Assembly (NCBI RefSeq): GCF_958295425.1
Contig: NC_081136.1
Span: forward strand, 7,561,594-7,625,593
Source of the DNA: Solea solea
Taxonomy: Eukaryota; Chordata; Actinopteri; Pleuronectiformes; Soleidae
DNA length: 64,000 bases
Reading direction: 5' to 3'
In this document: positions 11,161 through 23,400 of the stretch, one piece after another
How positions within the stretch are numbered: the first letter of the stretch is position 1
Layout: each line of letters opens with the position of its first letter
Program-made: the position numbers and the translations under genes
Notes under the pieces: generated by a model
Told to the model about the DNA's origin: nothing
Databases searched by the model: none
What the model saw: only the letters and a program-made list of their open reading frames with translations

Positions 11161-12780
11161 CAGACGGACATTTTGAGGCTTAGGTGTTAGGTTAATATTT
11201 AGTAACTAACTTTAGTAAGTAACTAGTAACTATAACTAATTATTAAGTAAGGTGACAGTGTCTTACACACCTTTTAAAAGTCAGCAGCACTGAAATGATC
11301 CTGAAAGGAGGGAAAGGAGCAACATGATAACACGTCTATATACTATATAATAGTCTGGATTCATTCACCCATTCACTCACACGTTCATGCCACCAAAAGC
11401 AAACCACTGAGCCACCGGTGCCCACACAATACCATGGTAACCGTATGACAACATTGTTATTACCAAGCTGGACTTTGCATTGCAATATCACCCTAATGTT
11501 ACCTCTTTATTACAAAACTATGACCCATACTATTCCCGTGTCGTTACTGTGCTGCAATTGAAGTTTTCATCTTTTGGACAAATTCATAGCAGCGACGGAC
11601 ACATAGACAGACACACAAACAGGCTTTGTTTGTTTGTTGTTCACAGACCAGAATTGCATTGTCCCACGTAGAACTTGACTATGCGGCTTATGAATAATAT
11701 CTCAATATTTCTAGGGCTGTGTCGCGATATATGAGATATAATATACTGTAGCTCTATATCTCTTGTGATGTGAAAGTGAACACAGGCGCTTTCTTTTTTG
11801 TGCTTCAGGACAGTGGAGATACAGTATAAATACTGCAATATAATAATAATAATAATAAAAAAAACTACCCTGAAGAAACACAATAATGTCTGTTTTTCTT
11901 GCCGTTTATGATCTCTATCTTATTACCTTCCATTTTTGATGATAGTCGGGGCACTTCTTTGGCTTTTTAATGTTTAATAAAGCACATTAACATGTGTAAA
12001 AACAATTCAATCGCCTACAAATATGGTGCAATTCTGCTGTAACACAAGCTTAAAATGACGATTCCACGGTATTTATCATAAATATGACAATATTTTACAT
12101 TAAATGAGCACTCTTTTGCCCCCAACTTAAACAAACTATGTATTATGATGTGCAGTCGATAAGGGTTAAATCCAGTATTAACTTCATTGGTTCTTTGGAG
12201 GGTTTTCCACATGATGTCCTGTATAAATGGCAACAAACTGGGGGAAAGAAAAGTTTCCCGTCTTTGCTTATTCATTTTCCTTAATGCCAATTTCCATTAG
12301 CTAAGTGGCCTCTGTTAGTGCTTTCACCACCGTTTTTTGCTCATTATTACCTTCTCTTTGGGAGATAACGCAGGACAAAGACAGCGACTTTGCCTCGGAT
12401 AACATTATCCGGTTATTATTCCGCGCTTCCCTTTCTCCCCGCGTTAAGGCAGAGGACACAGTTGACAGTCAGAAGGAGATCACAGGCGGGCGAGCAGACG
12501 GCGATTTGGCTGTCAGTCACGGCGGAGAAAAGGATAGTCTTGTTGAAATTACAAAGATTGTCCTTCATCACAGTGATATTAAAATGTGGACACATCTGAA
12601 TATCTCGCCTTCCTGCGCAAAGCTCTTTGAACTGCCAATCACCGGCGTGCTGAATATGAATCTGCAGCATCGCCATTGCTCTTTTCCCAATTGCTCTTTC
12701 CCTTTGTCATTTAAAAAAAAAACAATATATGACTGCTAGACGTCCGGACAGACCGGTATACGATTGGCATGCTGGAGAGA
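11161..12780. other. unassigned intronic stretch
   Basis: TAGGGCTGTGTCGCGATAT at 11712 is a remnant of a fish-type MITE end. A short (TAA)n run lies at 11840-11858. 12300-12700 looks like unique sequence with GATAA and TTAC motifs and could hold a regulatory element; nothing shows this directly. Confidence 0.35.
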
Positions 12781-12784
12781 CTGT

Positions 12785-12970
12785 GGAGAGCTCATGGCTG
12801 ATCAAGCCCATGTTTTTTTGGTCCTGCCCCTCAATTCAGATTTTCTGGAAGGAAGTGGCAAAAACCATCTCAACGGTTCTTTGTTTCAGTATCAGTGTCA
12901 TCTTTCCTTTCCTTTACCTTGAAAACATTCCGGTTGGATTGTGTAAAAACGATATTAATCTTTTGAGGGT
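12785..12970 (+). mobile_element. L1/Tx1-like LINE ORF2 C-terminal fragment
   Basis: The translation contains MFFWSCPSIQIFWKEVAKTI followed by a hydrophobic stretch ending FLYLENIP. The pattern F/H-x-FW-x-CP-x-I-x-x-FW-x-E with a following F-L-G/E-x-IP is the zinc-knuckle-like C-terminal region of L1-type LINE ORF2 proteins. It is only about 60 residues, lacks the reverse transcriptase and endonuclease, and the sequence after about 12970 no longer resembles the family. A dead 5'-truncated copy. Confidence 0.55.
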
Positions 12971-13099
12971 CCAAGCAAGCTTTCAAGGCGATACTATGCA
13001 TGACGTCGCCAGACTTGGCCACCGATTGGTCGGAGACATCCGACTCAAAAAATCAGTCAGTTTAAAAGACTTAACAATCCCAAAACACTTGGGTTAATC

Positions 13100-15035
13100 T
13101 CCAATAATTACCAGGGAAATGTCTAAAATCTCAATATTTAATAGTACTGAACAAATAGATTTAATGAACTGATTCTAATGATTCCGTTACTCTGAAATCA
13201 ACTGCTTTACAAAGTCACGATAGTCACTCGTTTGTGTCGCACGTCAAACAAAGTCGCAGCAGTTTCATGCAGCCGCGCAGTGGTGACTCCGCCCACGTTG
13301 AGTAGGTACTATTTTGTCGTGGAAAACCAACCTAAACCATGGTGGAGAAGGGGCTTTACATGCCCTAGAGCAAATGACTTATTCAATACGGCTCCAAAAA
13401 GATATGGGTGGTAAAGTGTTTATTTAACTAATGAGACTTAACTTTTTTTTTTCTTTTCCAGTTTTTGTGACAAAATGTGAAAAACCTCTATAAATAAAAT
13501 GTATAAAAATATACGTGCGACCTCTATATCATTATATTACAGACACACCCACAGAAAGCCGCACCCACATTTTGCAGAGACCAAATCTCTGGGTCAGTAC
13601 ATTAGCTTCCCCCCCCCAACACTGCAGCCTTTACAATCGCTCTACATTTGCATTCGGGGTGCTTTAACTTGGCTCAGAGACTGATAAAGACTTGAAACAC
13701 ATCAGGATGACACTACAAGAGCAGAGGAGATAAAGGGAGAGGAGAGCCTTAAGCTCGTTTGTTATGTTCTTATCTCAATTTCTGACCTTCCTGCTCCACG
13801 AATGAAGAAATATTTAAAGTCTCCTATCTTTCACGCAGATTCCATCACCTGTGGGTGAAATATCTCTACTCTTGCAGTGATGTTTGTCAGACTCAAGGTG
13901 CTGCACTCACGTAGTTTCTCCTGCAGATCAAATCCCACCTGAACTTTTTTTCCTTCTGTCAGCTGCCCGACACGTCTTATTATTCTAATAAAAGAAAAAG
14001 CTAAAAACAAATGGGGGCATAAAGCGTCTTAGCTTGTTTGTGTGATACTTTATTTGTGGTTACACAGTGACATAAACAATGGCTAATTTAAATATTTATG
14101 TCCCAGAATCCCCTTGGATTTCCTTTTAACTGCGGTGACTCACATTTTATTACATACTCAAATATATCATAAAAATACTCCAACAGAGTGTCACTAATTA
14201 TGTAGGAGTTACACAGCTCTGAGAATAATCAATCCAGCACCGACGAGGCCTCTGGTCTAAAACTTTTGACACAACAATTCTGACCTCAAATCTGACCTCA
14301 TACGGCGGCAGAAAACCCCTCGCTGCTCTGCCCTGATCTACGGGAAAAGAAAATCAACGGCAGCGCTTCCTGCCCTGGTGCCGTGTAATCAAGTGGCCAA
14401 AGACATATTTCAAGGCGCTCGGTTCCTGTGATGCTGCTGCTGAAAGAACTGCTGAGTTGGTTATTTTACTGCACTTTTATAGAAGCCCTAAATGAGTCAT
14501 GCTGCGGTGACTACATGCAAAGACAGAGGTGAAAAACAAAAAGGCCTTCCCCCCGTGTAAGAGTGTAAGTCATTAAAAAATAAACTCAATTACGAGGAGG
14601 ATTAGTAGCTCAATGAAGAGCAGGGTTGGAAAGACCTTTGACTTTACTTTATTTGAGTCACTGGACTGGATGCCACAGATGCTTCTACACAAATATGCTG
14701 CATTAGTGTACTTCCATACCATTCCACTGTCTTCCCATTATCCAGGATTATCTTAACACTAACCCTAACCCTTAGCAAGGTAACCTAGACCTTGCCAACT
14801 ACTTCACTTCCACTAGCTCCTCCCCAAAGCATTCTCAGGCTTCTCATCTGCACGCACACCAACAAACAAATCATTCCTAAAACATGTAACACAAACGTCT
14901 ATATAGTTGGGATTTTTTTGTGTGATAGTTGAAGAGCCGTGAGCTGCTGCACATATCCCACCTGTGTGCACACTTTTGGATTAGCACAAGCTCGACTGCT
15001 GTTGCCAATGATGATTCAGAACATATTCATAATCC

Positions 15036-15038
<3 letters not shown>
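13100..15038. other. unassigned intronic stretch with repeat remnants
   Basis: 13255-13345 (GTGACTCCGCCCACG...ATTTTGTCGTGGAAAACCAA) resembles a short fish MITE end. The remainder, 13400-15030, looks unique with no gene. A short C-run lies at 13610. Confidence 0.4.
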
Positions 15039-15066
<28 letters not shown>

Positions 15067-15067
15067 A
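15039..15067. repeat. (TG)n microsatellite
   Basis: About 14 uninterrupted TG units. Confidence 0.95.
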
Positions 15068-15658
15068 GAGTGTGAACATCCCTGTTGTCAAGCTATCAGC
15101 AGAACAAGGTTTCACTAACCCCTTCCTGTAGCCTCAGTGTTGGTGCTGAATTACCATTAGAAAGGAATCATTTCAATATTAATATTAATATTAACATACT
15201 TGATCGTTCATTTAGTCCACACACACGCGATCGGCACTTAACGCCAAGAAAACGGACACGCGTTTGCCGACAGCTCACTGGAGACTAGTGTTAGAGAAAA
15301 TTGCTGAGAGAGAGCAGCGCTGAGCCTCCGGTCTCAAAGTTTATTTACGATTCTATTGGCACTGAAGTGTGCCAAGGGTCCTTGGGAGCTTCTACTGCAA
15401 AGGGTCTTGAGCGAATGTTTAATGGAGCTCTCAATGAAGTTGAAGGGGGGAGAGAAAGAGCCGGTGACATTGTCTCCGTCTGAACACTCACCTCTCTCTC
15501 TAATTGCCTCAAGTCCTATTGATTACCCGAGGCCCCTCACACCTTTCTGTGTGATCCTTTTGCACTGAGCGTAATCCCCTCACAGAGCTTACAGCCACGC
15601 TCGTCTGGCTGTTTTCTCTGATGTGATTAGCTGCACTGATCAAAGTGCACTCACATAT
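15068..15658. other. unassigned intronic stretch
   Basis: Includes AATATTAATATTAATATTAA at 15175-15195 and otherwise unique-looking sequence. No gene. Confidence 0.4.

Positions 15659-15720
<62 letters not shown>
15659..15720. repeat. (GT)n microsatellite
   Basis: About 30 GT units with one A interruption near the start. Confidence 0.95.
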
Positions 15721-15722
<2 letters not shown>

Positions 15723-16905
15723 AGGGGTACCTCATGAACGTGATCGCTCATAATTTGGACACCCGAGGAAAGGAAGGTAAACACTCGGATATTTGTTTGG
15801 ACGGATCAAAGTGTTTGGGGAACAACTGTGGACACACAAAGTCCACACGCACGACCCACACCCGCTGCTGCCTGCCATGGAGAGGCAACGCACAAATCCT
15901 CGCTCGCGCAACAGCGACGGCAAACACGCACGCCTACGCGAATCAATTCCAGCAAGCGTCGCTGAGCCTGAGCATCCATCACACCCTATACTGCAAGACC
16001 TGGAGGTGTATTTAAGTAGAAGTTTGATCCCCACCTCATATTACCAGACGTCTCCACTGTCACATCCGCTCCCTCACTCTCCCTTTCTGTCCCTAAGGGA
16101 AATTAAGATGAACTTCCACTCCTGTGCAATTAAAAGCCTACTCTCTGTGTGGCCCTTGTCTATTCCGTGCGCACGTGTGGGCACGGGAGTGATGACATGA
16201 GACGGCAGATCCCACACAGACATTTGGATTGGAGACCGGAGCGGAAAGCAAGAGAAGTGACTTCATTGAATCTCACTCTATCTCTACATCGATTGGTAGA
16301 AGCCCGGACCACGGTGATGGTGCCTGCCAACATGACAGGCTGACACAGTCGGTAGTCCAACCTTATCTCAGCTTAAGTCACCTACTGAACCTCTGGGCTG
16401 TTTTCTGTTATTTTTTAAAAAATAAAATCACCAGACGCTGCAAAGATCACCGATCTGGATGAGGAATACCAACAAAATACATGTACAATGTGCCTCTCAA
16501 TGTGACATTCTGTACTAATGTGTGTTAATGCAACTGTGCTGTCTTTGTAGTTCTGAGCTGTCAAGGGACTGCAGATTAACTAAACTATAATCTGGTAGAG
16601 TGCATAAAAGGCATAACATACATGTCATAACTGTGCAATGAATAATATATGTACAGCCAAGCGGAAAAATGAAAACCTTCGAAAAGAAGGAGAGCCTTTC
16701 ATCTTTCACATGAATATTTGCTGCTGTGATAAAAGCCCCATAATCTGTAAGGGATAATAGCATATTTTAGATTATATGTGATGGTTTTTCTCTTGACTTT
16801 TGTATAAAATTAATAAAAAATTGGTGCAGTCTATGTGTCACGGTCAGTCCATCTATTCTGTGTCTCTGTCAAACCCATTTTGTTACCAATCCTGTCGTCG
16901 CTGGA
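15721..16905. other. unassigned intronic stretch
   Basis: CpG-richer around 15840-15960, AT-rich from 16400. Only short chance frames on both strands. Confidence 0.4.
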
Positions 16906-17000
16906 GTTAGCATTCAGGCACAACCTGATGTTTGGTCCACCTTTCGCCCCCCCCCCGTCCTCATGAGGAGGATAAAGCGGTAGAAGAGGGATGGATGGAT
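16906..17000 (+). repeat. L2-like LINE 3' tail with (GGAT)n
   Basis: CCTCATGAGGAGGATAAAGC GGTAGAAG followed by GGATGGATGGATGG is the usual 3' end of fish L2-type elements and their dependent SINEs. A poly-C run precedes it. Related tails occur at 27880-27943, 36688-36722 (minus) and 58560-58650. Confidence 0.7.
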
Positions 17001-17127
17001 GGACACCATAAAGCAGAGAAATAGAGCTTTGCACCCATATACTTGTCATTATGTTAGCGCTCAGGACTTCCGCACAACATGGAACCGTCCAATCACAGGC
17101 AAGATTCACCAGATGTCAGCTTCTCAG

Positions 17128-17225
17128 TACCGTATTCCTAAACGGTTGAATAACTGCCAAATATCGAAAGTGAAACCTATCTTGGAAAAAGGGCGCGATC
17201 ATTGAACATTTTTTTGACAAATTTT
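17128..17225 (+). repeat. dispersed repeat, AATAACTGCCAAATAT block
   Basis: ACGGTTGAATAACTGCC through CTATCTTGGAAAAAG and TTTTTTGAC aligns end to end with the reverse complement of 36545-36630 and partly with 5750-5790 and 11083-11112. Confidence 0.7.
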
Positions 17226-18245
17226 GGAATGATTTGCTGTTACACATCATTGGGGGCCAGGCCTCGTCACTTCCTTTAGGTCTGTCCCAAAAACATACCT
17301 TTTCTCCCTGGCATTGCATTTGTGCTGCGTAGGTCCTGTGCTTTTACCTCTTACTTGGAATTTTTGTTGTGTTTAATCAACTATATTATATTTTCTTGAC
17401 AACTAAATTGGATTGGATTGTAGATTGCACTTGCGTGCACTTTGGAGCATGTGGCTCCTGTGGTGCCATTGCAGGAAGTCATGTGTGTGTTCTTCGTGAA
17501 GCACATGGGAACGTGTGGAGATGCGTTGGGGGGGGCATGCACAAATTTCACACAGGGGACTGGAGTTAGCATTCTGGCACAACCTAATGCTTGATGTTAA
17601 TCGGAACCACAACCACCCCATAATCTTGGGCGGATTAGGGGGGCAATCGACCAATTTTCCACATGTGGTTCAGTTTACCTCTAATGAGGATTCCAATACA
17701 GCCTGTGAAACTGTTAAATAACGTCTTCTGTGGCTCCACAGAAACTTTCACAAGTCTGAACAAGAAGAGGAAAAAGTGGCCAAACACTGGGCGCGATGTG
17801 ACAAAACTAACAGGGTGCATAGAGTTTGAAAAATGTTGGTGTTTACCAGGCAGAGGGATTCTAATAAAACATCATCAGCCAGCTGCATCATGGGAACAAT
17901 TGGATACAGGGATGACTCATACAAGAGCTTAAATAACAATATACTTTGGCATGTCTAGTTTAAATTTCAACCACAGAAAAATCTTTCTTTTGGAAAGTCT
18001 CTAATTTTTCTGTCCCATTAAAGTCACCCCATGTTGTTTTCTTGTAAACAGAGCAAAGTTGTTTACATCTTTTTTTATAACCAGCGCAATTGGAGCCGAC
18101 ATTCCTCTCTCTGCCTTTCGTTGCCGGCACATTGCCTGCATTTTATTAACCATACAGTAACTGCCCTACGGGATATCAGTGACGCACCAGGCCATCGTAG
18201 AATCAACAGACCAATCAGTGTTTGCATAATCTGGTTGCAGTAGCT
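17226..18245. other. unassigned intronic stretch
   Basis: GGAGTTAGCATTCTGGCACA at 17562 repeats a block at 16904 (one mismatch), so parts of this stretch are a duplicated repeat. No gene. Confidence 0.4.
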
Positions 18246-18345
18246 TTGAAAAGGTCCAGTGTGTAATATGTAGGAGGGTTAATGGCAGAAATGAATGTAT
18301 GGTTGCTTTAAAACAAAAAACAATTTCATATTTGCAGCCTTCTAT
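18246..18345 (+). repeat. dispersed repeat end, CCAGTGTGTAA family
   Basis: AAAGGTCCAGTGTGTAATAT, then AATGGCAGAAATGAATGTAT, resembles a short repeat seen throughout percomorph fish genomes (recalled, not searched). A relative starts at 55674 (AAAGTCCAGTGGGTAAG, GTGACATCTAATGGTG). It ends 200 bases before exon B. Confidence 0.55.
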
Positions 18346-18542
18346 ACAGCGTTGAGCCATTTCACACATTTTTTACAACAGCCTGAACGGACAAATCTTC
18401 CAGATTGTGCATGACAAAATGGAAGCTGATGACAAACACAGCAGTGAGGGTTGGAAAATCGGCAGTCTCAACACTCAAGGTGACTAATTTTCTACTAAGT
18501 TTCTGAAGCAGCATAGTTGTTTTAATGATCAATGCGTCCTAC

Positions 18543-18642
18543 CTTTTTCTTGTTGGTTGGGCAGATGTAGAAACTGGTCACCACAATGGTTGTGCCTGGC
18601 ATCAGGTTGAGTTTAGTGTAGGTGGTTCCGTAGTCTGAAGAC
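18543..18642 (-). CDS. sorcs2: sorcs2-like internal exon B (VPS10 Asp-box)
   Basis: Internal coding exon, 100 nt on the minus strand: one G that completes Arg, then 33 codons ending in phase 0. The peptide begins SSDYGTTYTKLNLMPG and ends FYICPTNKKK. SSDYGTTY fits the Asp-box (S-x-D-x-G-x-x-aromatic) found in blades of the VPS10 ten-bladed propeller. Acceptor: a long pyrimidine run, then CTGCCATTCAG, with a textbook CTAAC branch-point candidate about 35 nt upstream. Donor: AAG|GTAGGA at 18542-18537. SorCS2 carries TKLN-x-x-PG followed by FYICPTNK at this place, whereas SorCS1/3 carry a YLYVNPTNKRK version (family knowledge, recalled), so SorCS2 is the best call. The next downstream exon, expected to start with a hydrophobic ILVSS-like strand, was not found below 18543. 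Confidence 0.92.
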
Positions 18643-19279
18643 CTGAATGGCAGACAGGAAAAAAAAAAGGCAGACAGTTAGTCTGGAAATTTTTTTAAAT
18701 GAGAAGATAGTTCCTGCTCATTTCCCTTTTGCAATGGTCTCCCGAATCGCCCAATATCAGTGTGGAAGTGCATTATGGTAATGGCTTAGAGAATAGGACC
18801 TGTTCACAGTTCATTAGATTTTACAACTATTGTGGATTCTATTTCACCAAAGCTCAAATTGAAGTGACAGCAGCTACACGAGGAACCTTCACGCTGACAG
18901 AAACAGATTAAATCTGCAAAAACGCTGAGGAAGGGCAACCTGCTTCTTTTCCTAACCTGCCCAGAAGGCCTTATATCAGCTCTGTGTTCACTATATTACC
19001 ACTTTGTGGTCTGAGTTTGGTGACAAATCAAAAATGGCTGGACAACCTGTCATTGCCACAACGATGCAAAAACAGCCTCAGGCCAGCAATGAAGTACTGG
19101 CCAGTGCTGAAATCTGTCAACTTTAGGAGCAGGTACCAAGTGCTGTGTTTGTCTGAGATTGATAACTCGCTGCTGGACTGTTTCAGCAGCCCGTCACAAT
19201 CTCTGTCTCACTCAGGAGGAAGAGTGAGGGTGACAGGTTTCCACAGGTTTCCAAGAGCGTAAATGAATCACCATTTTTG

Positions 19280-19692
19280 AGCTGGTCACCAGCATAGACC
19301 AGCATTTTGTTGTGTTTTGGTGCTGGTCCAGCATTATGCTGGTCTATGCTGGTCTTTGCTGGTCTATGCTGGTCCATATTGATCCAGCAGCATCATTATG
19401 CTGGTCTACGCTGGTTCATGCAGGTCTATGTTGGTCTATGTTGGTCTTTGCTGGTCTATGCTGGTCCATATTGATCTATGCTTGTCTATGCTGGTCCATG
19501 CAGGTCTATGCTGGTCTATGCTGGTCTATGCTGGTCCATATTGATCTATGCTGGTCTATGCTGGACCAGCAGCATCATTATGCTGGGCCATGCAGGTCTA
19601 TGTTGGTCTATGCTGGTGTATGCTGGTCTATATTGATCTATGCTGGTCTATGCTAGACCACCAGCATCATTATGCTGGTCTTTGCTGGTCCA
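19280..19692. repeat. minisatellite, 10-bp unit TATGCTGGTC
   Basis: About 35-40 degenerate copies of TATGCTGGTC (variants TTTGCTGGTC, CATATTGATC, CATGCAGGTC), with three higher-order interruptions containing CCAGCAGCATCATTATGCTG. GCTGGTCACCAGC at the left edge is a perfect palindrome, and GACCAGCA in the interruptions can pair with the units. It lies 640 bp from the exon B acceptor inside the large intron. One plus-strand frame stays open through the array only because the unit lacks stops. Confidence 0.95.
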
Positions 19693-20261
19693 AAGTAAAT
19701 TGAACAAGCTCAGAAGAGGTTGTATTTTGAAGTTTCCACTGTGCAGTTTTCTTTCTTAGAGTTAATTTTAAAATCAATCTCAAAGCTCACAAGAAACTAA
19801 ATGCAGCAGCATTTAGTCAGACGGTTGAGGGTTCAACAGGAGGGATCCAAGAAGCAGAGGTGTTGATGAAATAGAATGACAGGACAGCACGTCAGATTGG
19901 TTAAGGACGAGAGGATTTACTCCTTCGCACAGTGGGGGCATCAACCACAATGAGACACAGACACAGCTAAAGCCCCTGCCAGGCCATTCAACACACCAAG
20001 AGTGCTCGATTAAAGCTGGAAAAATTGGAGTGGCATAGCAGGGGTTAGCTACTTCTCTGCGCTGCGATGACAAGTGTTTTCATCTTTCAGCTTGCTGGTT
20101 TAGATGCATCGTTTCACCGCGGATCACTTGGAGGACACGGGCTGATGTAGAGCTGATGCTTTTGTTACCTACTGGAGCTCAGCGCCGGTCTTAAAACCAC
20201 AGAGGACTGGGACCTGGTCCAAGGATGGTAATAAACATGACATATTTCTGCCTATCTCTGT
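19693..20261. other. unassigned intronic stretch
   Basis: No gene or clear repeat. Confidence 0.4.
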
Positions 20262-20495
20262 CAACCAATGATTACCTTCATGACCGATTAATCTTTTGAT
20301 TAATGATTGACCATAATATGTAAAAAAAAAATAATAATTGAAAGAAGAAAAATGTTAATCCGTGTTTTCCCAAGCCTCAAGACAAGATTAATGTCATAGA
20401 GGAGCAAAAAAAAAGTACACCATATTCATATTTAAGAAGCTGCAATCAGACAAACAGACAAATACTCATCAGTTAATAAATGAATTGTTGCAGTA
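20262..20495 (+). repeat. dispersed repeat, GATTAATCGATTA family, copy 3
   Basis: Starts TCAACCAATGATTACC / GACCGATTAATCTTTTG and contains ATATTCATATTTAAGAAGCT, then GCAATCAGA. It ends GAATTGTTGCAGT. Same order as 836-1108. Confidence 0.65.
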
Positions 20496-23400
20496 TGTAA
20501 ACGCTGTATGTTAAAGGGTCAAAGTGGCTATCATGGCATAGCATAACTGCATGCAATAAATGTATTACTTACTGCAAATGTTTGAAGTTGCATTTGTTTC
20601 CTGTTTTAATTGTTTTATTGACGATGATCAAAATCAGCATGCATTTGGACCTTCATTGCAAAGTGTGCTCTGGTTTTAGCTTCGCTTTGGTCACCGCCAA
20701 CCATCCAGCACGGATAATATGAGGCACTTAAGCATTCAGACACTAAATGCTGCCGTTAACTTTGTCAAATGTTGGACATTCTGGGAGTTTATCAGCTGTT
20801 GATGATGTAAAGTGAGTTATATTTTTCACGTAACTATTAGTGCAGCTTTAACGGTGTCAGAAGTGAAACCAGTGGCTTCCCAGGATGGAACAAAACAGTC
20901 ACAAACACTCTCCTATGGAGGCTGAAATGACTTTACCCCTCAGATATAGACAAACGGTTGAATATTCTTTTAACTAATAAAAGTATAATAGATACATACG
21001 GATAAATCATCACATGATTTCACTTTCATACAAAGCACGGTAGGCGCATGTGTACTTTCACTGCTGTATTGCTGGATTATGTGGTAGAAACCAATGATAA
21101 TCTCCGCTTGACACAGATGTCGGCAAAGCCTTCCTGCCATTTACATGTTCACAGTCGTTCATTAGCTGTAGTCTAATCACTGGCCATGGTTGGAGTGGGC
21201 CTTTTGCCCAGAAAGACGTTTCAACACCTGGATGCAGAGTATTCACCCTTCATGTCTCGTCTGTACTCGATACCTTCACGACCCTGCTAACTCCCCATGA
21301 CTAAAAAAAAAATACAAAACGTGTTAGTTTTTGTAAAAATATTAAAACCCTAGTGACTCTTTTAGGCTGTGGTGGTAAATCATGTGGAAAAAACTAAGTG
21401 AAAGATGTTGGGGAATCACCGAGAGAAGTTGGGTAGTTGAGTAATGGAAGGATGTAATGCCACTAATAAGGCTAATTTGAGGTTTGGATGGAGGTTACGG
21501 CAGAGAGTCGGCAGCCCGAGCACCTTCTATGGCAAGAATAATGATGTGGAGTTAAATGGAGAGCCCGTTTTTGCAATGCAGACTTTTGGATTAATAGACT
21601 GCTAAGGAGTTATTGTAGATTAATGAGAAATAATTAGTGGTTAAATGGCAGGAGTTGGATGAAAAGGTGAATCAAAAGTATTCTATTAAACTCAACGTAG
21701 CCCTCAATCAGGTAATATAGTGTTTGGCTGTAGAAGGAAATGTTATACTGCTTCTGTGTGGAAGTGGAATGGAGCTAAAGTGAAAACCTATAATATCTTC
21801 TACATACATACCCTCAGTATCGAATAAATGAGTGATTCTGATACCAACAACTGAAACTGAGAGCATAAATCATGAACGATAAGGTTAAAAAATAGGAGAG
21901 GAACAACGAGACAATGGAACGGGAGGGTGGAGAATGTGGACACGGAGGCGTCTGTGAGAGCAGATGTGACAGAGGCGAGAACTGCGCGGGTGAAATTGCA
22001 TTTTCCGTGATGTGCTTGAGAACACAAAGAAATGTGGAGGCACTTTAGGGCAGCGACAGGTGCTGATACAGATTTAATGTCCTAATATGTCAGGGTAGCT
22101 CCCAGTGTCTGACGCCTGAAAGGAAGACAAAGCTCGAGAGGTCGGGGGAACATGTGATGAGGTATACAGAAATACAGAGAAGTGGAGGGATGGGATTTGA
22201 GTAAAAATGTTATAAATCGTTAAATTGGACTAAATCAATAGCATGTATGTATTATAGGTTTGTTGTTGATGATGCTTGAGTTAGGAAAACTCAAGATACT
22301 ATGTGTAGATGGGCTGACTGAGTATTTATATGCGTAAATTGAGTGGTACGTTTATTGTACATTAGAAACAATGGATAATAATGGATAAACAATGGATCAT
22401 CATACAGGCTCAAATGCAACCGACAGCAAACGCGAGGTGAATGTGTCTCGACATGTCCATTTCAGCTGGAAGTCAAACACTTGACAGACAGCGTCAGTCT
22501 GAATCAGGGCAAGTCAGGTAGACGGCGAGACGGTTGTGCCTGCCCGCGGAGACTCGCACAAATGCCCCCGGGGGCCCGACTAGAAATTGGAAGGCCAATA
22601 AGATGGAGGATCGAGCTTCAACCGCCTGTGGTGAATATGTCAGAGCTCTCGATTATCCGCGCCTGTGTTAGCGCCGCCACAGAAAAATGATTTATTATAC
22701 ATGACACTGACAATCCTGATGAGAGTGACACTCAGCGGGGTTATTAGCTGCGCACCACACAAAAAAAAAATCTGTGTTGAGTGGGTGAACCTCGGGTCAC
22801 AGTAATCTAAGCTTTTCACATTTTTCTTTTTTGAAAGAGTAGGGGAATTATCACAAGACGGGAGTGTTTGATTTATGACCGTACAGGTAATTGCCGTGAC
22901 TAGTGTTAAAAATGACTGCGGAGAGTGGGCCACCGTCGCCGTTAAAGCTTATTCACAGTTGTTAAAAGCAAAACATCGTAAATACCACCTGCTCCACAAC
23001 TGTAAACCAGAGGAAAACACTTTAATGACAGAGATCGGAGATGAGGTATGATGCTAAGAAAAGAAAGGCATGTGCATCCATCTGCCTCCCACATGGACAG
23101 GTCATCAATGTTGACCTCTGTCTGGCTCGCATCTTTTCTTTTAAAAAAATGACCATTCTGCTTGACTGCATCTGTTTTGCACAGACCTTGGTCTGAACCA
23201 CCCGTTTATTTTTTTCCTTCTCCTTGCAGCTGAGCGTTGGTTACAGTTGACAAAGCTCAGAGAGTCTCAGGTGGGCCCTGGACAAAGGCTTTATGGCCAT
23301 CTGCTGTGGGCTGATTGTGTCGAAGCCCAACTTTATTGACAACGTAATGAACTGTAAAATGATACAACATGGCTTCCAGAGAGACTGACCACACGCTGCC

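Larger units (their letters stand above)
1..18542 (-). other. sorcs2 intron downstream of exon B (partial)
   Basis: Follows the donor of exon B and continues past the left edge of the window. I searched the minus strand for the next propeller strand (an ILVSS start, then an ADEGA-type Asp-box) and found none, so this is probably a single intron longer than 18.5 kb. Its contents are repeats and unassigned sequence, listed separately. Confidence 0.7.

Noticed and set aside
19312..19656. Plus-strand frame with LCWSMLVYAG-type repeats
   Set aside because: Translation of the TATGCTGGTC minisatellite, whose unit happens to lack stops in that frame.
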